NCBI RefSeq assembly: GCF_008326305.1
Contig: NZ_BIXY01000023.1
Coordinates: 1-64,000 of the forward strand
Reading direction: 5' to 3'
DNA length: 64,000 nucleotides
From: Dictyobacter arantiisoli
GTDB taxonomy: Bacteria; Chloroflexota; Ktedonobacteria; Ktedonobacterales; Ktedonobacteraceae
The position numbers were made by a program, and so were the translations under genes. Each line of letters opens with the position of its first letter. Within the stretch, counting starts at the first letter, position 1. This document shows positions 17,647-27,156 of this stretch, one piece after another. A model generated the notes under the pieces. That model worked only from the letters and a program-made list of their open reading frames with translations. It had not been told where the DNA came from and did no database searches.

Positions 17647-17710
17647 CTGATCACCCGGAAGGATAAAGAGCCAAACAATAATTCAATAAAACATACATAA
17701 TGGAGTAACA

Positions 17711-18544
17711 ATGGTTAAAAGTATTCTGGCCTGTTTTGCGCATCCTGATGATGAGGCGGGCCTGGGAGCACTGATTGCAAAATATCGAGCTGAAGGGGCA
17801 CAGGCAACCTTAATCTGCACGACCAACGGGGATGTTGGTACGGTAGATGCCCATCATCTGCAAGGCTATGCCTCGATTGCCGAGCTACGGCGGGCGGAAC
17901 TACAACGGGCCGCAGATGCGATTGGCTTTACGGAAGTGGTCACGTTTGGCTACCGGGATAGTGGCATGATGGGAACTGAGGACAATCAGCATCCTGAGAG
18001 TATGTGGCAGGCACCACTGGAAGAGGTCACGCAACGCGTCGTAGAGGTAATGCGCCGCGTACGCCCACAGATCGTCTTCACCTTCAATACCTATGGAGCC
18101 TACGGACATCCCGATCACATTAAGATCAATCAGGCGACTCATGCCGCCCTGGAAATATTACTGGCGGAGCCAGAGCATCCACAGAAGCTGTACTATACCA
18201 GTATTCCCAGAAATATGTTACGTATACAACTTACGCTGATGCGGCTTTTGGGTAAAGATCCCCGCAAGTCGGGACGTAATGCCGATGTGGATATGGTCGC
18301 AGCCTATGAGGCTCAGGATGCCATTACAACCCGTATCGGTGTGCGGAAATATCAAGAAGTAAGCTGGCAGGCCCTGCAAAGTTATGCCAGCCAGATCTCG
18401 ATCCCACCGCTGTTCCGTGTACTGCGCAAGGTGATTGGACCGCTGCTATTTGGAACCACTACGCTCTCACGTGCCTGGCCTGAACATAAAGCAGGCGAAC
18501 TCATCGAACACGACCTCTTCAGCGGCGTCACTGTCAATCCTTGA
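17711..18544 (+). CDS. PIG-L / LmbE-family zinc deacetylase
   Basis: A 277-residue protein with the zinc site of PIG-L N-acetylglucosaminyl deacetylases: AHPDDE (His11, Asp13 and Asp14) and a later His in YGHPDH, together with the TNGDVGT loop. Relatives deacetylate GlcNAc-linked compounds such as GlcNAc-inositol, bacillithiol precursors or glycopeptides. The ATG at 17711 follows a GGAG site six bases away. No signal peptide. It stands alone between a hairpin-bearing leader and a strong terminator, so context gives no substrate. Family call is secure. Confidence 0.92.
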   Translation: MVKSILACFAHPDDEAGLGALIAKYRAEGAQATLICTTNGDVGTVDAHHLQGYASIAELRRAELQRAADAIGFTEVVTFGYRDSGMMGTEDNQHPESMWQAPLEEVTQRVVEVMRRVRPQIVFTFNTYGAYGHPDHIKINQATHAALEILLAEPEHPQKLYYTSIPRNMLRIQLTLMRLLGKDPRKSGRNADVDMVAAYEAQDAITTRIGVRKYQEVSWQALQSYASQISIPPLFRVLRKVIGPLLFGTTTLSRAWPEHKAGELIEHDLFSGVTVNP

Positions 18545-18568
18545 TCATTCCCACTATTCACAATACCC

Positions 18569-18611
18569 AAAGAAGCAGGCAGAGATTATCACAATCTCTG
18601 CCTGCTTCTTT
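18569..18611 (+). terminator. Strong stem-loop terminator after the deacetylase gene
   Basis: A perfect 19-bp stem (18569-18587 with 18593-18611) around ATCAC lies 25 bases after the stop codon. It begins with AAAGAAG and ends with CTTCTTT, so it can act on both strands, though the nearest minus-strand gene ends at 18766. Confidence 0.85.
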
Positions 18612-18765
18612 ATATATATTTTATTTTTGTTGCTGTTTTCCTCCAATTGAGGGCTGATAGAGCACGAGATACTTAGCAAAAACGCCCCGTAAAACCCTTG
18701 TCCATCAGACGCAGAGAGTAAGTCAATTGGTATCTAAGGCAGGATTGAGCAGGCACGCAAACTCA

Positions 18766-19335
18766 CTATTGTATCAGGTCATCCAATACATAATATTTCT
18801 CGCGATACGCCTGGATATATTCTGCAATAGATAATGGCTGCATATGCATGGCCGTAGGAGCCATGATATTCAAGGACAAAATGCGACTATTTATCTCTTG
18901 CAAGCGTGCCTGATATTCAGGTTCAAAAGCGTGTACCTCACGGATATAGGACTTGATGCGACTCTTATAGCGTGCAGGCTTCAAACTCTGCATATACGCG
19001 AGGCGATGCGTGAAATAGAGCAAGCGCTTCTCCAATTGCTGGCGCTTACGCTCGATCTCCTTGCGCACAGAGATTTCTACCGGCTCACCCCCAATTGACT
19101 TAAGAATACTCTTCGCCAGATCGTGAATGCCGCTGGATTTCAAGATATCATCGCTAAACGGCTTACCTGTCCCGGTCAGATTATCAAAGGCTCCTTCCTC
19201 TTGAGCGCGCTGAATATGATAATCGGCCATCCCATAGAAGGGCCGCTTCAATATCTCTGCTTCCCGCTCCCGTTGCAGGCGTTGCGCGGCCTCCCGCTCC
19301 TCCTGTGACACCTTGCGCCAATCAACAAAACGCAT
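18766..19335 (-). CDS. DUF1992 (DnaJC28-like conserved domain) protein
   Basis: A 189-residue protein whose first half matches DUF1992, the domain shared with vertebrate DNAJC28: a charged helix ending EAEILKRPFYGMADYHIQRA, then EEGAFDNLTGTGKPFSDD, the family's hallmark stretch. No J-domain is present. The rest is a basic, helical coiled-coil-like region (SVRKEIERKRQQLEKRLLYF). The function of the family is unknown. It is alone on the minus strand with the divergent membrane gene 270 bases away. Confidence 0.88.
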   Translation of the reverse strand: MRFVDWRKVSQEEREAAQRLQREREAEILKRPFYGMADYHIQRAQEEGAFDNLTGTGKPFSDDILKSSGIHDLAKSILKSIGGEPVEISVRKEIERKRQQLEKRLLYFTHRLAYMQSLKPARYKSRIKSYIREVHAFEPEYQARLQEINSRILSLNIMAPTAMHMQPLSIAEYIQAYREKYYVLDDLIQ

Positions 19336-19516
19336 ACCTTCCCCCTTTCCAATCTCACAATTCTCTCTCTATTGACACGTCAGGAGAGCAAGAAATAGAT
19401 GCTATGAAAAAGATGTGGAATAAGATGTTATGGGTAGATATGTTACAGTACTTCATTACTTGACATTTCAAGGAAAGTTATTTATCCTACAAAAGATTGC
19501 ATATATGGCAATTGCG

Positions 19517-19573
19517 TTGAAAAAAATTATCTGAGCCAACATTATTACATTTATGTTATCGAATGTAATAATG
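19517..19573 (+). promoter_or_regulatory. Promoter with overlapping 12-bp palindromic operator
   Basis: TTGAAA (19517-19522), a 17-base spacer and CATTAT (19540-19545) fit a sigma-70-type promoter. The -10 box lies inside a perfect inverted repeat, CATTATTACATT (19540-19551) and AATGTAATAATG (19562-19573), separated by ten bases. A repressor bound there would block the promoter of the gene starting at 19606, which also has a GGGAGAAGG ribosome site. Confidence 0.55.
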
Positions 19574-19605
19574 TATCAATTTCATTTAGGGAGAAGGTAT
19601 TGTAG

Positions 19606-20835
19606 ATGGTTAAAAAATCTGCGGGGGCCGATTTTACCACAGTCTCTACCATAGTAGGAGAACGTAGGGGCTTCTGGGGATGGTGGCTGAACCTGACGGC
19701 ACCACCATTGAATGGACGTACGATGGCAAGTCCGCCATTGCGCGAGCAGATGCGTAAAGCTGAGTTAATCAGCTATTTGCTCTTTATTTTATCCTTTTTC
19801 ATGATCTTTGATCTTGTGCTGGCAATCGTGTTGGGGCACCTCCAGAGCATTATCTTTGTGTTTGCCTTTATCGTATTCCTCAGCTTTCTGGCTTATTTAA
19901 ACCATGCCGGCCACATGCAGGCGACCGCAGTAGCATTGGTAGCGGCGATCATTATGGCGATTATGTTTGTGATCGCTTTGACGCCCAGTACGCAAGCGGC
20001 GGCAGATCTTTTTCCCACCTATGATTTCTTCGTGTATCCCATTGTACTCGGTAGCCTTTTTATACCCAGGAAACTCATTGTCCCGTTTACCCTCATCTGT
20101 ATTGCGTTTATCTTTTATAATTTGCTCTTTCAGGCCCATTCGCCGGATATTGAGCATGTAAAAAGAACCTCTGGCGTGGTGATCTGGCTGATACGCCCGG
20201 CGGCGGTTTTGATCGTTATCGCGCTGGCCAACTGGTTGGGACGGCGCAGCGTGGATCAATCCCTCTTACGCGCTGATCGTGCGGAAGAACTGATGGCGGC
20301 CCAAAATCTGGTGGCGCTACAGACACAGGAGATTGCGGAACAAAAAGCCCAGTTAGAGGCTGAAGTTGCGCAGATCCTGCTGGTCCATCGCGAGGTTGCC
20401 GCGGGCAATTATACGATCCGTGCTCCTGTACGGACCAATACTGAGATCTGGCAGATTGGTCGCTCGCTGAATAATTTGTTGGCACGCTATGAGCAGTTCG
20501 CCTATGAACGCCAGGAGTGGCTGGTGACACAGGAGGATGCTGAACAAATTGCAGCCTATTTAGAAGCATTGCGACACGGCACAAAAGCAGCATTGCCCGC
20601 TACACGCTCATTGGCAGGAAAACGTCTCCTGGCCGCACTGAGTGCCTCTCCTCCACCTATTTCTGCTCCTGCTCCTGTCGCAGAAGCGAGCGCAGTCCCA
20701 AATGCTTCCATCCCCACATCTTTTTTGTCAACACCGCCAGATACTTCCAGCGAGCAACGACCATTCCCGGCCTCCAATCCAGCAAACCAGTTGGGAATGT
20801 TCTATGGAAACAGGAAGAAGACAAACCAGGAATAG
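19606..20835 (+). CDS. Membrane protein with six TM helices and HAMP-like region
   Basis: A 409-residue protein. About six hydrophobic helices lie between residues 55 and 210 (for example ISYLLFILSFFMIFDLVLAI and VIWLIRPAAVLIVIALANWL). A coiled coil follows (VALQTQEIAEQKAQLEAEVA), then VHREVAAGNYTIRAPV, which matches the second helix and glycine turn typical of HAMP linkers. The last 90 residues are Pro/Ser/Ala-rich and disordered. No kinase, cyclase or methyl-accepting domain follows, so the signalling output is missing or provided in trans. The start has a clear ribosome site. A sensor-like role is inferred. Confidence 0.75.
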   Translation: MVKKSAGADFTTVSTIVGERRGFWGWWLNLTAPPLNGRTMASPPLREQMRKAELISYLLFILSFFMIFDLVLAIVLGHLQSIIFVFAFIVFLSFLAYLNHAGHMQATAVALVAAIIMAIMFVIALTPSTQAAADLFPTYDFFVYPIVLGSLFIPRKLIVPFTLICIAFIFYNLLFQAHSPDIEHVKRTSGVVIWLIRPAAVLIVIALANWLGRRSVDQSLLRADRAEELMAAQNLVALQTQEIAEQKAQLEAEVAQILLVHREVAAGNYTIRAPVRTNTEIWQIGRSLNNLLARYEQFAYERQEWLVTQEDAEQIAAYLEALRHGTKAALPATRSLAGKRLLAALSASPPPISAPAPVAEASAVPNASIPTSFLSTPPDTSSEQRPFPASNPANQLGMFYGNRKKTNQE

Positions 20836-20881
20836 CAGGTGTGTCCCTTTATTTTTTCTTTATTGAAAGGATATCGTTATT

Positions 20882-22198
20882 ATGGCTGATGCTTCTAGCA
20901 TCGATAATCTCTCATCTGCCAATGCGCAGGCGGGTTCGATTATGGCTCCCGATGCTCACGGAGAAGGTCCCAGCAAAAAGGTCTCCGTTGTGTTTCAAGT
21001 GGTCTATTTCCTTGCCAATCTGGTCGCCAATGTCATTCTATTGCCGATCATTATTTATTTGATTCCTCATCAGATTCTCCAGCTTGATCCTGGGCAGCAT
21101 GTGACGAGTTTGAGTATTGTTGAGTCTATTGGGGGGCTATTTTATCTTATTTCCGCTCCGCTGGCTGGCGCGCTCAGTGATCGCTCAACTTCAGTGCTGG
21201 GACGACGGCGCTTCTGGATGCTGATCCATATGCTCTGCGCGTCGCTGGCGATTGTGCTGCTGGCAAACGCACCTTCGATCTGGCTGCTGATCGTCGGCTG
21301 GTCGCTGTTACAATTCTTTGGCGGTGCTCTCTTGACGGTCTTACAGGCAGTGCTTCCCGATCAGGTTCCGGTACGGCAGCGAGGGATGATCTCGGCCTAT
21401 GTCGGTCTGGCTATTCCGTTTGCCGCGGTAATCGGTGGTGTTGTGGTCGCGCTGGCCTTCAAGAATACCCCACTCACCTCCTATTATGTCTTTATGGTTG
21501 CGCTGATCATCTGTATCCTCCTCTTCTTTGCCGTTCTGAAGGATCGCCCATTCTCGCAGGAGGGTCGTGCGCGCTTCAATCTGAGAAACTTCCTGGCACG
21601 CTTCTGGATCAATCCACGCCTGAATCCTGATTTTGCCTGGGCATTGGTGACACGCCTGCTACTCTTCCTGGGCTATTATGCCATTTCCGCCTATCTGCAA
21701 TACTATATTCAGGATGGTTTGCATTATGAGCAACTCTTCCCCGGCAAGCAAGCGTTACAGGGAACGTTGCAGATTCAGAGCATCATGACGGTCATGATTC
21801 TGATCTTCTCCTTTACGGCTGGCATCGTCTCGGATAGATGGGGACGCCGCAAGCCAGTCGTGATTATCGCGTCGCTATTGATCGCGCTGGCCCTGTTTAT
21901 ACCCGCTATCCTGCATACCTGGACCGCCATGCTGATCTTTGCTGTCCTGCTGGGCGCGGGCTATGGTGGCTATCTGGCGGTAGACACCGCGCTGATTACC
22001 CAGGTGCTTCCCACGGCAGAAGATAGAGGCAAAGATCTGGGCATCATCAATCTGGCCCTCTCGATCCCCCTGATCGTTTCGCCGCTCCTGGCTGCTCTGC
22101 TGGTCAATAGCCTGGGATATCCCGCCCTGTTTGGCTTCTCAGGTCTGCTGGCTGCCCTTGGTGGCATCCTGGTTGTGCGCATCAAAAGCGTGGCATAA
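20882..22198 (+). CDS. MFS transporter, GPH sugar-symporter-like
   Basis: A 438-residue transporter with about twelve membrane helices. The loop between helices 2 and 3 reads GALSDRSTSVLGRRRFWMLI, close to the motif of glycoside-pentoside-hexuronide symporters and plant-type sucrose carriers, and the matching loop in the second half reads GIVSDRWGRRKPVV. It lies 46 bases downstream of the HAMP-like membrane gene on the same strand and has an AAGGAT site, so the two may be cotranscribed. Substrate is not certain; a sugar is plausible given nearby glycosidases. Confidence 0.88.
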   Translation: MADASSIDNLSSANAQAGSIMAPDAHGEGPSKKVSVVFQVVYFLANLVANVILLPIIIYLIPHQILQLDPGQHVTSLSIVESIGGLFYLISAPLAGALSDRSTSVLGRRRFWMLIHMLCASLAIVLLANAPSIWLLIVGWSLLQFFGGALLTVLQAVLPDQVPVRQRGMISAYVGLAIPFAAVIGGVVVALAFKNTPLTSYYVFMVALIICILLFFAVLKDRPFSQEGRARFNLRNFLARFWINPRLNPDFAWALVTRLLLFLGYYAISAYLQYYIQDGLHYEQLFPGKQALQGTLQIQSIMTVMILIFSFTAGIVSDRWGRRKPVVIIASLLIALALFIPAILHTWTAMLIFAVLLGAGYGGYLAVDTALITQVLPTAEDRGKDLGIINLALSIPLIVSPLLAALLVNSLGYPALFGFSGLLAALGGILVVRIKSVA

Positions 22199-22312
22199 AT
22201 ATTATGTATGAGATGTGATCCATATATCTCATGCATAGGATAAGGCTCCCCGTCCTTGCGGGCAATATCGCTAAAATAAGAAGAACATGGGAGAAAACTA
22301 CAATATGATGGA

Positions 22313-22800
22313 GAACGTAGGTGCGTGCCAAGGCCGCAGCCGAGGTGCGCTTTCCTCGTCCCGTACGATCCTCTCTCTCCAACGCTCTGTACCGTGCCTC
22401 AACACTATTTGTGGGATCAATGGCCTACGGGGGAGATATCCGTACGATGAACGGGAAAGCGCACCTCGGCTGCGGCCTTGGCACGCACCTACGTTTTTCG
22501 TCATGATTCTCGGTATCGAAGCGGCATTGCCCGTGAAGGGTGGCGCCTACGGGGGAGATATCCGTACGATGAACGGGAAAGCGCACCTCGGCTGCGGCCT
22601 TGGCACGCACCTACGTTTTTCGTCATGATTCTCGGTATCGAAGCGGTATTGCCTGTGAAGGGTGGCGCCTACGGGGGAGATATCCGTACGATGAACGGGA
22701 AAGCGCACCTCGGCTGCGGCCTTGGCACGCACCTACGTTTTTCGTCATGATTCGCGGTATCGAAGCGGTATTGCCCGTGAAGGGTGGCACCTACGGGTGG
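22313..22800. repeat. Three tandem 122-base palindromic repeats plus inverted copy
   Basis: Units of exactly 122 bases start at 22424, 22546 and 22668, each opening CCTACGGGGGAGATATCC, with a fourth broken after its first bases at 22790. Units differ by only a few bases. Each holds GTACGATGAACGGGAAAGCG and ends toward GCACGCACCTACG. An inverted copy of that block lies at 22313-22375 (beginning GAACGTAGGTGCGTGCC), so the whole can fold as a long hairpin. The array fills most of the gap between the transporter and DUF1838 genes and has no credible gene. Confidence 0.9.
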
Positions 22801-22861
22801 AACAGAGATCTAAAGAAGCGGGTCGGATAACACCTGCATTGAGGATAGAATAGGATAAAAT

Positions 22862-23659
22862 ATGTTGGATTTGACGAAAACTGAAAATGTGCTCCAGACT
22901 TTTGTGAAGGTGCGTGGATCACTGAAGCCAGAGGAGGTGGTCTTCTGGTGGAGTGGGAATGTCTATAGCGTGATTCCGGGCGAGAGGAATCGTTTGCTGT
23001 TCGCGATTGATGGCTATAATATTGGGCGCTGCGTCGCGGTCGAGGGCGGCTATCAGCATCTGATGCGCGAGATTACGCTGTACAAAGATCCCGCCAGTAG
23101 CGCGGTATTGGAGCGCTGGGATAATCCTTTTACGGCCTCTCAGGTAGAGGTAGTCCATGTCTGGAATGATCCGGTCAACCAGCAGTATCTGCTGCATGGT
23201 CCCTATGGTCCATTTACATTGCCAATCGTTCCTTTGAGCGAGGATCGCCTCTGTGCAAGCCTGGATATCATGCTGGCCTATCCTTCGGCCTTGCCGCGTG
23301 CGCACTATCCACAATATTCGCAGAGCGATCTCTATCAGGGCGCGGAACTATTCCAGTTCTTCTTTAGCCGCAGCGCGGCTGAAGATCCTGCCCGGGACTC
23401 AATCCCCTGCGATATTTCCTGGACACGCCTCGGTCCCTGGCTGCCCTGGATGGAGATGGCTGATCGCCCTGGCTCACTCTTGTATCAATGTAGTGGCTAT
23501 AAGCTGGACGGAGGCTATGCCGCCTTACCGGAGCATATCCGCCAATATGTTGAGCGGCGCCATCCAGAATATCAGCACGCCCCAACCGCATTCACCCGAC
23601 CCAACGAAACATCCTGGACCTATTTCAAAAAACAGCTCGCCCAAAGAACACAAACGTAG
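22862..23659 (+). CDS. DUF1838 family protein
   Basis: A 265-residue protein fitting DUF1838: FWWSGNVYSVIPGERNRLLF (residues about 28-47), then MREITLYKDPASSAVLERW, the NPFTASQVEVVHVWNDPVN segment and a C-terminal PWLPWMEMADRPGSLLYQ. The family has a beta-rich fold and no known function. This copy lacks a signal peptide, while many relatives carry one. It sits between the 122-base repeat array and a short palindrome, and faces the restriction-modification gene. Confidence 0.8.
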   Translation: MLDLTKTENVLQTFVKVRGSLKPEEVVFWWSGNVYSVIPGERNRLLFAIDGYNIGRCVAVEGGYQHLMREITLYKDPASSAVLERWDNPFTASQVEVVHVWNDPVNQQYLLHGPYGPFTLPIVPLSEDRLCASLDIMLAYPSALPRAHYPQYSQSDLYQGAELFQFFFSRSAAEDPARDSIPCDISWTRLGPWLPWMEMADRPGSLLYQCSGYKLDGGYAALPEHIRQYVERRHPEYQHAPTAFTRPNETSWTYFKKQLAQRTQT

Positions 23660-23697
23660 GTGTGGGCCGAGGTGATCGCACGGAGGTCCGCACCTAC
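23656..23697. repeat. Minimal member of the GTAGGTG palindrome family
   Basis: GTAGGTG (23656-23662) faces CACCTAC (23691-23697) with partly pairing GGCC/GGTCC between. It lies over the end of the DUF1838 gene and before the end of the convergent restriction-modification gene, where it could act as a transcription stop on both strands. Confidence 0.7.
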
Positions 23698-23718
23698 ATT
23701 GCCATAGTTGCCGTGTCT

Positions 23719-26700
23719 TCAGGCGAGGGGCCAGCCGCCGTGCTCGTCAATCATGATATCGATCTTTTCCATGAGCGTGATGGTTTCGCTGAGAGCGGCA
23801 ACGATGCGCTGATAGTGCATGATATCATTGAAGTCGAGCCTGCGGCCCTTGCGATCCTTCAGCCACTTCTGACAGACCTGATAACCGCCAACGTGGAAAT
23901 CCCACACCTCGGACGGCACACCTTCAAAATATTGCGTCTTATTAATCCAGACCCGACCCTGATCTGGGGCATCAGCGCGTTGTGTATAATCGATCTTCTC
24001 CACCACATTGTTCCCCGGCACTGGATACTTCGCCGTCTGTTTGCCAACCTTCTCCATCAAATGCAGCCCCACCAACCGCTCGCCCAGCGCACACAGCTCA
24101 CGGAACAGTTCCACATCCGAGGTCAGCGGCAAACGCGGAAAATCAATCTTCAAGAACTCAGCATACCGCTCACGATACATTGGCGCATGAAAGACAGCAT
24201 ACATATAGTTAAAGATATCTTCAGGCCCGAAGGTCTGTTGCAGGTCGCCTTTGCCATCCTCGATGAAGTGCAAGTTGAGTTTATTTGCAAAGTCTTTAAT
24301 AAATTCAGTGGAGAGATTAGGGTGACGGCCACCTGGAGCGTCTGTTGGTGAATCGACTTCAAAGAGTGTGACTTTTTTATCAGGGTATATATAGAGAGGA
24401 AATACACTAGCAGCACCTTTATTGCTGTAAAAAACTCGATCTATAATAGGTTTATTTGTTACCAGGAAATGAGAACAACCATCTTGTAGTGCGATTTGGC
24501 GCATTGCTAACAATGCTAGATTGGGTTTTAACAAAGGTTCCGTTACTTGTTGGCGTGGCCGGTCAATTAGTTCTTTGTGATAGTAAAGGGAGCGTATGTC
24601 AAATGGTCTCCACAGACATTGCGTAAATCCTTTCTCCCAATCGTTATCTGAGCGAAGTTTTGCACGTGCTTTTAAGATATTCCAAGTACCCAAACCAAAT
24701 AATTCTCTTATTTCATCATCGTGCTGAATATTGGAACGAAATTGTGTGATACGTGAACGAAGAACATCATTATCTACATCTGTAACAAAATAATCTCGGT
24801 GGGTTTGCATCCCAATATTATTTATCGGAAATACATCAGTTAATAACCAACCAGGCACATATTCTTCTCTCAAATGAGCATCTTGTGGCACAAACAAGTA
24901 AAAGGGCTTCTCTATCTTCAACATTGTCCATTCAGTAGTTGTTACATCATTCTCAGCCAGCCAATGATATTTACCGCTGACAAGCTTTTTGTCCTGGTCT
25001 ATCTTCTCATATACTTCGCGTGGTCCCCAGAGATGGGCATGATGTACCTGTGCTGTTTTTGATGTGCTTATTTTCTTTTGTCGTTTGACAAAGATGCCGA
25101 TGGCTGTGCCCTGCTGAATATCAAAGACATTTTCGTCCTTCGATCCATCGGGTGAACGTTCTTTTTTCTTGCTATTACCATGGAGATCGAGGATATAGAT
25201 GTCATCAAAGCTCTGCATGAGGCTCTGGCGCATTCCTCTAAAGGTGGGATTGTCCAGGTAGCCGTGGTTGGTGATGAAGGCCAGGATGCCATGCCCTGTC
25301 TGCTCAATACGCCATTGGGCAAAACGGATAAACTTGACATAATCGTCATTGAGCCATTTGGGATTACGCTCGCCCAGCGATTGACCATCAACCTCAAAGT
25401 AATTTCCGGTCAAGCGACCTGTCTTTGCATCTTTTCCATGCAGTAAGTCCTTGATCCAATCTCCATTGTTGGCGGAGTGACCAGAATAAGGTGGATTCCC
25501 CAAAATTACCATCACAGGATAGTTTTGTTTGACTCTGGCTGCCTCGTTGGCTTCATCAGAAATATAGCGTCCCATGAGCAGGTCGGAGCGTTTGAGGGCT
25601 TCGTCGAGGGTGTTGGTGAGGTAGATGCCGAGGCGTTCGTTGGTTTTGAAGTCGTAGGCCCAGGTTTTGCGGTCGGCTGGTGGGAGGTCGAGGGCGGCGA
25701 GTTGCATGCTGAGTTTGAGATGGGCCATGGCATAGGGGGCGACGAGCAGTTCGAAGCCGAAGAGGCGCGGCAGGAGATGTTCTCGTACGTAGCCGGACCA
25801 CATACCGGCGTTGCCCATGCGCTGATAGCTTTCTCGAATATGGGCGATGACGTTATAGAGAAAGGTGCCGGTGCCCGTGGCTGGATCAAGGATCATCACA
25901 CGTGGGGTTCTTTCAATGTGTTCCTTGCCATCCTCACCAGTATAGGAATAGGGGACGGTCGAGGTGTCGGCGAGGCCCTCGGCACAGTCAAAATGTTCAC
26001 GGAGCAGGTGATCAACGGAGCGCACAATATAGGAGACAACCGGCTCAGGAGTATAATAGACGCCACGCATCTCGCGCATCTTAGGATCATATTGTGACAG
26101 AAAGGTTTCATAGAAGTGGACAATCGGATCTTCCTGGCGCGTGCGTTTACCGAAATCCGCCAGTACCGCCTCCATATCGGTAAAGGCCAGCACCTGGGCC
26201 AGCTCATCTACAAAGCCTACAAACGGCTCATCATCCAGATCTTGACCGGCAATCGCGCCAAAGAACTTCCGCAAGAAGGGATTGGTACGTGGGATCTCAC
26301 TGGCGGCGTCCCTACGGGTGAAAGCCGCATTGCCTGTATGATTGTAGCGGGCCGCGAACAGGCCATAAGCGATCGTCTGGGCAAACATATCGGCAAAGGC
26401 ATTCGTGGTCAGATCGGGGATCAGCAGGTTCTGGAAGGTCGTATAGAGATCTTTGATATTGTCGGAGGCTTGCTTCTTGTCGAACGCATCAATGATAATA
26501 TCGCGGATCATATGGGCAAGGCGGGCCATCCGTTTCGCCAGTTCCTCCGGCTTACTGATCCGTGCGCCGCGATGTTGCAGGAAGAGTTGCAGGAGTTCTT
26601 CACCCAGCTTTACGCCATCCTTATCCAGCACAATCTTCTTATTGCGGATACTCCCCAGGCGGGCCGACATGCGCTTCTCGCCCTGCACATACCAGCGAAA

Positions 26701-27021
26701 CTCCAGATAATCCGTCAGGATCAGATTATCCAGGGCGCGCAGATAGCGCTTCAGTTGTTCATCCTTCTCAACCTTATCCAGAGGACGGCCAACATCCTTC
26801 GCCTCCACATAGCCAATCGTCAGTTTATCGTGCTTGCGCTGCACCACATAGTCCGGCGCGCCGCACTCCATGCGCTTCGGCTCATTTATCGCCTTCACAT
26901 CCGTGCCTATCTGCTCAAGAAGATTTTGCAATGTTTCACGATAAGTATGTTCCGTCGCCTCACCACCCTGAAAGTACGCTTCAATCTTATCCAAATATCC
27001 TTTTAATAGCGCATCAGCCAC
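23719..27021 (-). CDS. Single-chain type IIG/ISP-like restriction-modification enzyme
   Basis: An 1100-residue protein joining nuclease, adenine methyltransferase and target-recognition parts. The N-terminus has a PD-(D/E)XK-type site: APDYVV (Pro56, Asp57) and GYVEAK (Glu73, Lys75). The methyltransferase core has motif I ILDPATGTGTFL (377-388) and motif IV GNPPY (508-512), indicating N6-adenine methylation. The C-terminal 400 residues match the type ISP C-terminal/target-recognition region in style. There is no helicase domain, so it differs from true translocating type ISP enzymes such as LlaBIII and is better called type IIG. No separate methylase or specificity gene is needed. It sits between two repeat zones, consistent with a mobile defence gene. 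Recognition site unknown. Confidence 0.88.
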   Translation of the reverse strand: MADALLKGYLDKIEAYFQGGEATEHTYRETLQNLLEQIGTDVKAINEPKRMECGAPDYVVQRKHDKLTIGYVEAKDVGRPLDKVEKDEQLKRYLRALDNLILTDYLEFRWYVQGEKRMSARLGSIRNKKIVLDKDGVKLGEELLQLFLQHRGARISKPEELAKRMARLAHMIRDIIIDAFDKKQASDNIKDLYTTFQNLLIPDLTTNAFADMFAQTIAYGLFAARYNHTGNAAFTRRDAASEIPRTNPFLRKFFGAIAGQDLDDEPFVGFVDELAQVLAFTDMEAVLADFGKRTRQEDPIVHFYETFLSQYDPKMREMRGVYYTPEPVVSYIVRSVDHLLREHFDCAEGLADTSTVPYSYTGEDGKEHIERTPRVMILDPATGTGTFLYNVIAHIRESYQRMGNAGMWSGYVREHLLPRLFGFELLVAPYAMAHLKLSMQLAALDLPPADRKTWAYDFKTNERLGIYLTNTLDEALKRSDLLMGRYISDEANEAARVKQNYPVMVILGNPPYSGHSANNGDWIKDLLHGKDAKTGRLTGNYFEVDGQSLGERNPKWLNDDYVKFIRFAQWRIEQTGHGILAFITNHGYLDNPTFRGMRQSLMQSFDDIYILDLHGNSKKKERSPDGSKDENVFDIQQGTAIGIFVKRQKKISTSKTAQVHHAHLWGPREVYEKIDQDKKLVSGKYHWLAENDVTTTEWTMLKIEKPFYLFVPQDAHLREEYVPGWLLTDVFPINNIGMQTHRDYFVTDVDNDVLRSRITQFRSNIQHDDEIRELFGLGTWNILKARAKLRSDNDWEKGFTQCLWRPFDIRSLYYHKELIDRPRQQVTEPLLKPNLALLAMRQIALQDGCSHFLVTNKPIIDRVFYSNKGAASVFPLYIYPDKKVTLFEVDSPTDAPGGRHPNLSTEFIKDFANKLNLHFIEDGKGDLQQTFGPEDIFNYMYAVFHAPMYRERYAEFLKIDFPRLPLTSDVELFRELCALGERLVGLHLMEKVGKQTAKYPVPGNNVVEKIDYTQRADAPDQGRVWINKTQYFEGVPSEVWDFHVGGYQVCQKWLKDRKGRRLDFNDIMHYQRIVAALSETITLMEKIDIMIDEHGGWPLA

Positions 27022-27156
27022 AGGATTCCCTCCCTATAGAGAAAGACATTCATATATTTATTTGTAATGTTTTTATAGTTTACCTTATATCTGCATCATA
27101 AGCAATAAATAAACCACCTGATCGCAATGGTGGAAAACGTCGGCTCTGCACCCCGA

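Noticed and set aside
22424-22789. The tandem 122-base units considered as a CRISPR array
   Set aside because: Units are uniform along their whole length with no variable spacers, and no cas genes are present.
22287-22830. Several overlapping frames in the 122-base repeat array on both strands
   Set aside because: They arise because 122-base units and palindromes lack stops in several frames; products are repetitive and unlike any family.
26116-27006. A 296-codon plus-strand frame within the restriction-modification gene
   Set aside because: Antisense to conserved nuclease and methylase coding sequence; no ribosome site or domain.
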